DNA of 8,818 bases from Terrimesophilobacter sp036565765 (GTDB taxonomy: Bacteria > Actinomycetota > Actinomycetes > Actinomycetales > Microbacteriaceae), in NCBI RefSeq assembly GCF_036565765.1, contig NZ_DATCXP010000027.1; one strand, given 5' to 3'. The notes under the pieces were generated by a model, which saw only the letters and a list, made by a program, of their open reading frames with translations, was not told the origin of the DNA and made no database searches. Made by a program: the position numbers and the translations under genes. Shown piece after piece: positions 6,066-8,818 of the stretch. Numbering within the stretch: the stretch's first letter is position 1; each line of letters starts with the position of its first letter.

Positions 6066-7448
6066 ATGACTACAGAAACTCTTCATTACCCCCTCGAATC
6101 TGTCACGCTGGACGGCGTGAAGGGAAACTCCTATCCGCAGCTGTGGCGCCGCGTTCCACGCGAGCTCGGCTTCCTGCTGCTCGCCATGCCGATCGCGACC
6201 GTCGGCTACGGTCTCACCATCGCGTTGTTCTCCGCCGGAGTCGGGACGCTGATCACGTTCTTCCTCGGGGTGTTCCTGCTCGCCGGCCTGCTCTACGTCT
6301 CGCGCGCCTTCGGAACGCTCGAACTCGTGCGGCTCGAATGGGCGGGACGGCCCGCCATCACCCGCCCGGAATGGGTCCTGGAGCGCGGCTTCTGGGGATG
6401 GATGCGCAGTTTGTTCAGCAACGGCCACTACTGGCTCTATGCGCTGCACACCATGATCGTCAACTACGTCGTTTCGCTCGTCACCTGGACGATCACGGTC
6501 GTCTGGGTCTCTGTCGGACTCGGGGGAGTGAGCTACTGGTTCTGGGAGCGTTTCATCCCGGAAGGGAACAACCAGTGGTTCCTGTCGCGGTGGCTGTTTG
6601 AGGTGTTCGGCGACCGCGGCGTGAACTGGCGCGCGAGCGGGATCGATTTCAACGGGCTCGACAACCTGCTCCAGTTCGCTCTCGGCCTCCTGTGCCTGGC
6701 AACCCTTCCCTTCCTCACCCGCGGTTTCGTCCTGCTGCACCACGCGATCGCACGCGGAATGCTCGGCGCATTCAAGTCGGAAACTCTGAAGCAGAAGGTC
6801 GTCGACCTGAGTGCCTCGCGCGGTGCCGCCATCTCCGCTGAGGGGCACTCGCTGCGCCGGCTCGAGCGGGACATCCACGACGGACCGCAGCAGCGGCTGG
6901 TTCGTCTGCAGATGGATCTCGCCTCAGCGGAGCGCCAGCTCGACGTGGATCCCTCCGCTGCCCGGGGGCTGCTCGCCGAGGCCAGGAAGCAGTCGCAGGA
7001 GGCACTCGACGAGTTGCGTGCCCTCTCGCGCGGATTCGCACCGCCCATCCTCCTGGACCGCGGGCTCGTCGCGGCCCTCGAGTCGCTCGCCGCACGCAGC
7101 ACGATCCCGGTGGCCGTCGTGAACACGATCGACGATGCCGTGCAGCTGCCCCAGGAGATCGAACGGAACGCCTATTTCCTGGCGAGCGAACTTGTCACAA
7201 ACGCCGCGAAGCACTCTGGAGCATCCGCCATCGCACTTCAGCTCGCCCTGCGCCGCATCCCGGAGCAGGATGACTGGTGGCTGGACGTGATGGTCTCCGA
7301 CAACGGCTCCGGCGGCGCGGCGTCCGTCGCCGGCCACGGACTTGCCGGTCTCGAAGAGCGCCTGCGCGGGCTCGGCGGAACCCTTGAGATCGACAGCCCG
7401 GCCGGTGGCCCGACCGTCGTCACCGGGCATCTGCCGGTCACCTACTAG
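6066..7448 (+). CDS. Sensor histidine kinase, Sensor domain + HisKA_3 + HATPase, 460 aa
   Basis: Membrane-bound kinase that autophosphorylates on His271 and passes phosphate to the regulator encoded next. The N-terminal region (about 30-225) matches the four-helix 'Sensor' domain found in actinobacterial NarL-type kinases: hydrophobic segments about 33-58, 61-80, 125-150 and 198-222, with RPEWVLERGFWGWMR (100-114) between. The dimerisation/phosphoacceptor motif LERDIHDGPQQRL is at 266-278 (HisKA_3). The ATPase domain has ELVTNAAKHS (375-384, N box), DNGSGG (412-417, G1) and GHGLAGLEER (423-432, G2). The ATG at 6066 is preferred over one 12 codons upstream (6030): GAGG (6054-6057) is spaced eight bases from it and the upstream extension is not family-like. 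The signal is unknown; the Sensor topology suggests membrane or envelope sensing. It is 14 bases from the regulator gene. Confidence 0.95.
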   Translation: MTTETLHYPLESVTLDGVKGNSYPQLWRRVPRELGFLLLAMPIATVGYGLTIALFSAGVGTLITFFLGVFLLAGLLYVSRAFGTLELVRLEWAGRPAITRPEWVLERGFWGWMRSLFSNGHYWLYALHTMIVNYVVSLVTWTITVVWVSVGLGGVSYWFWERFIPEGNNQWFLSRWLFEVFGDRGVNWRASGIDFNGLDNLLQFALGLLCLATLPFLTRGFVLLHHAIARGMLGAFKSETLKQKVVDLSASRGAAISAEGHSLRRLERDIHDGPQQRLVRLQMDLASAERQLDVDPSAARGLLAEARKQSQEALDELRALSRGFAPPILLDRGLVAALESLAARSTIPVAVVNTIDDAVQLPQEIERNAYFLASELVTNAAKHSGASAIALQLALRRIPEQDDWWLDVMVSDNGSGGAASVAGHGLAGLEERLRGLGGTLEIDSPAGGPTVVTGHLPVTY

Positions 7449-7462
7449 CTACTCTGGAGAAC

Positions 7463-8110
7463 ATGGATCCCCTTCGCGTTGTGGTGGCCGACGACTCGGT
7501 GCTGCTGCGCGAAGGGCTCGTGCGTGTGCTGGCCGAGGCGGGCGTCGAGGTCGTCGGATCGTACGGCGACGGCGACCAGATGTTGGAGGCACTGCCCTCC
7601 GTTGCCCCGGATCTCGTCGTTCTCGATGTGCGGATGCCGCCGACCTTCCGCGACGAGGGTGTGCGCGCCGCGATCCAGGCGCGGAGACTCCAGCCGGGGG
7701 TCGGCATCCTGCTGCTCTCGCAGTACGTCGAGGTCGCCTACGCACGTGAACTGCTCTCGGACGGCAGGGGCGGCATCGGCTATCTGCTCAAGGACCGTGT
7801 CGCCTCGCTCTCCGAACTGCAGTCCGCGATCGAGCGGATCGCCTCGGGAGGAACCGTTCTCGACCCGGAGGTCGTCTCACAGCTGCTCGGCGGACGTCAG
7901 AACCCGTTGGAGCTCTTGACGCCGCGGGAGCGCGAGGTCCTCACGCTCATGGCGGAGGGACGCACGAATGCGGCCATCGCCGAGTCACTGTTCATCGGCA
8001 CCGGCGCGGTCGAGAAGAACGTGACGGCGATCTTCCAGAAGCTCCGTCTCGACGACTCGGGAAGCGATCACCGACGAGTTCTTGCCGTACTCGCATGGTT
8101 GCAACGCTGA
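7463..8110 (+). CDS. NarL/LuxR-family response regulator, 215 aa
   Basis: DNA-binding partner of the upstream kinase. The receiver domain (about 4-125) has the acidic pair Asp10 and Asp11, phosphoacceptor Asp55 in VVLDVRMPP, Ser86 in LLLSQYVE and Lys110 in YLLKDR, all positions expected for an active receiver. The C-terminal helix-turn-helix (152-196) begins LTPREREVLTLMAEGRTN and contains the recognition segment GAVEKNVTAIFQKL. The length is normal for the family. The start at 7463 lies 14 bases after the kinase stop; GGAGAA at 7456-7461 is an available ribosome-binding site but is very close to the ATG. Targets cannot be told from this window; autoregulation of the kinase promoter at about 5974-6054 is plausible because dyads lie there. 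The stop codon lies within a strong inverted repeat. Confidence 0.96.
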   Translation: MDPLRVVVADDSVLLREGLVRVLAEAGVEVVGSYGDGDQMLEALPSVAPDLVVLDVRMPPTFRDEGVRAAIQARRLQPGVGILLLSQYVEVAYARELLSDGRGGIGYLLKDRVASLSELQSAIERIASGGTVLDPEVVSQLLGGRQNPLELLTPREREVLTLMAEGRTNAAIAESLFIGTGAVEKNVTAIFQKLRLDDSGSDHRRVLAVLAWLQR

Positions 8111-8142
8111 CGTGCTGCAGCATTCACCGCAGCACGTCAGCG
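8105..8142. terminator. Perfect 14-bp stem between convergent genes, overlapping the regulator stop codon
   Basis: The arms CGCTGACGTGCTGC (8105-8118) and GCAGCACGTCAGCG (8129-8142) pair perfectly around a 10-base loop. The regulator's TGA (8108-8110) is inside the left arm, and the stop of the opposing DUF2510 gene is only ten bases from the right arm. A bidirectional terminator is the natural reading. There is no T-run on either side, so it would be a U-less hairpin as often seen in actinobacteria. Confidence 0.65.
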
Positions 8143-8151
8143 CTGCGGGAC

Positions 8152-8337
8152 TCAGGAAGCGAGTTGACTACGACGCGAAAGGTCGTAGGTCTTGTATCCG
8201 GCGGCCGGCTGGATCTCGGGGCGGGGAGCCTCGAGTTGATCCGTCCAGGCCGTACCAGTCCACCACCGCAGCATGGGCTGACCACTAGGGTCCGGGTACC
8301 AGCCAAATGGGGGGAGGAGTTGTTCTGTTGAGGACAT
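8152..8337 (-). CDS. Small stand-alone DUF2510 protein, 61 aa
   Basis: Residues 9-34 carry the DUF2510 signature: GWYPDPSG at 12-19, then MLRWWTGTAWTDQ at 22-34, with the conserved Trp/Tyr/Pro pattern. DUF2510 has no established function; in actinobacteria it is usually an N-terminal cytoplasmic module of proteins that continue into linkers and membrane segments. Here only 27 residues follow, polar and without any membrane segment, before a stop at 8152-8154. The start is supported by AGGAA five bases upstream of the ATG on the minus strand. It converges on the response regulator and shares its hairpin. It may be a genuinely small protein or a shortened remnant of a longer one; the conserved motif and start site favour a real gene. 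Confidence 0.8.
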   Translation of the reverse strand: MSSTEQLLPPFGWYPDPSGQPMLRWWTGTAWTDQLEAPRPEIQPAAGYKTYDLSRRSQLAS

Positions 8338-8383
8338 CGTGATTCCTGAGGGTGCCTGCCGCTGGGCGCTTCGGGTGCGGCAA

Positions 8384-8402
8384 TTGGCTCACCGTAAGCC
8401 AA
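8384..8402. repeat. 6-bp inverted repeat upstream of the DUF2510 gene
   Basis: TTGGCT (8384-8389) and AGCCAA (8397-8402) around seven bases, 47 bases upstream of the DUF2510 start, within its predicted leader. It could be an operator half or an RNA hairpin; weak on its own. Confidence 0.35.
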
Positions 8403-8417
8403 GGGGGGTAATGCGGT

Positions 8418-8435
8418 GTCCCCAGAATAGGGGAC
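8418..8435 (-). promoter_or_regulatory. Palindrome GTCCCC-N6-GGGGAC centred on a candidate -10 box for the DUF2510 gene
   Basis: The arms at 8418-8423 and 8430-8435 are perfect inverted repeats. The six bases between them (8424-8429) read TATTCT on the minus strand, a reasonable -10 hexamer about 90 bases upstream of the DUF2510 ATG. No good -35 is visible 17 bases further upstream. A protein bound to the two arms would cover the -10, so this looks like a repressor operator. A simple RNA hairpin is the alternative. Confidence 0.4.
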
Positions 8436-8452
8436 TCGATTCACCCTCCGTA

Positions 8453-8470
8453 GTCCCCCGTTCGGGGGGT
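8453..8470. repeat. Second GTCCCC-N6-GGGG palindrome, with adjacent T-run
   Basis: GTCCCC (8453-8458), six bases, then GGGGGT (8465-8470); the geometry equals that of the site at 8418-8435, with centres 35 bases apart. As RNA it would form CCCCCG/CGGGGG with a two-base loop. On the plus strand T5 (8476-8480) follows shortly after, like a terminator, but no plus-strand gene ends here. On the minus strand it lies 15-32 bases beyond the stop of the membrane-protein gene without a T-run on the correct side. Confidence 0.45.
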
Positions 8471-8484
8471 GCGACTTTTTGTCG

Positions 8485-8818
8485 TTATCGCAGTGCGGAG
8501 AACCTCATGGCGACGCTCCTGAGGTTGCGGATGCGCTGCTCGTAGCGCGCCGCGAGCACGATCAGCAGCACACCACCGACGCCGAGCCAGAGCCACCACG
8601 GGAAGAATTCGTACACCGCGCGCAGCTGCGGCAGGAACGTCGCAATGCCGTGCCAGAGCACGACGACCACTCCGATGACGAACGGCGCCTGCAGTCTGCG
8701 CGTAACCGCGATCACGATGACGGCGATGCCGACGACTCCGAGTCCGACGATGCGCCAGACCGGCCGCTCATCGATCGTCGCGAGGAGTGACGGCAGGAGC
8801 AGCATGGCCGTTCCCGGC
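8485..8818 (-). CDS. C-terminal end of a large multi-spanning membrane protein (SCO7322-like), 5' part outside window
   Basis: The reading frame is open from the window edge to TAA (8485-8487), giving the last 110 residues. Three or four hydrophobic segments alternate with short loops: VWRIVGLGVVGIAVIVIAV, then a segment around PFVIGVVVVLWHGIATFL, then WWLWLGVGGVLLIVLAA. The protein ends in a basic cytoplasmic tail, RYEQRIRNLRSVAMRF. This pattern resembles the C-terminus of large actinobacterial membrane proteins of the SCO7322 type, whose function is not established; I recall the family rather than having searched for it. The internal Met at 8803-8805 is not the start, because coding continues upstream in frame. 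It is co-oriented with the DUF2510 gene 147 bases downstream. Confidence 0.75.
   Translation of the reverse strand, partial: PGTAMLLLPSLLATIDERPVWRIVGLGVVGIAVIVIAVTRRLQAPFVIGVVVVLWHGIATFLPQLRAVYEFFPWWLWLGVGGVLLIVLAARYEQRIRNLRSVAMRFSALR

Noticed and set aside
8124..8444. 106-codon minus-strand open frame overlapping the DUF2510 gene
   Set aside because: It is in a different frame from the recognisable DUF2510 motif and has no family-like sequence or start signal.
8455..8480. Classical intrinsic terminator for the membrane-protein gene
   Set aside because: The T-run is on the plus-strand side of the hairpin, whereas the gene is transcribed on the minus strand; the site is better described as a palindrome of uncertain role.

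Overview
The window is GC-rich (roughly two thirds G+C) and reads as a chromosomal stretch of an actinobacterium, most likely Microbacteriaceae (Microbacterium or a relative). The grounds are codon choice, a GTG start, a DUF2510 protein, a Sensor-domain/NarL two-component pair, and a pepN / rpiB / nei neighbourhood matching the Rv2467-Rv2465c-Rv2464c region of Mycobacterium tuberculosis as I remember it. I see no rRNA, tRNA, CRISPR array, transposase, integrase or phage gene.

Layout. 1-1236 (minus) is the N-terminal half of aminopeptidase N, cut by the window edge. 1339-2019 (minus) is a conserved actinobacterial protein of unknown function. A 250-bp divergent intergenic region follows. Then come four plus-strand genes: rpiB (2270-2755), a nei-type DNA glycosylase (2757-3839, one base after rpiB), a PaiB-like FMN-binding protein (3877-4494) and a YtcJ-like amidohydrolase (4520-5977). 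After a short intergenic region with a promoter-like dyad and a leader inverted repeat comes a two-component pair, kinase 6066-7448 and LuxR-type regulator 7463-8110. A perfect 14-bp stem overlaps the regulator's stop codon. Convergent to it are a 61-aa DUF2510 protein (8152-8337, minus) and, upstream of that, the C-terminal end of a large membrane protein (8485-8818, minus, cut by the edge).

How the genes relate. rpiB and nei are almost certainly co-transcribed; paiB-like and amidohydrolase genes may be a read-through extension or carry their own starts. The kinase and regulator form a self-contained signalling unit whose stimulus and targets are not visible here. The remaining genes are peptide, pentose-phosphate and DNA-repair housekeeping functions.

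The most unusual signal lies inside nei. Residues about 88-150 are an extra segment whose DNA is packed with near-perfect hairpins and rare codons. It looks like an interspersed palindromic element that inserted in frame and is now translated. Second is a pair of palindromes with identical geometry (GTCCCC-N6-GGGG) upstream of the DUF2510 gene, one centred on a candidate -10 box. No wholly new multi-gene system is evident.
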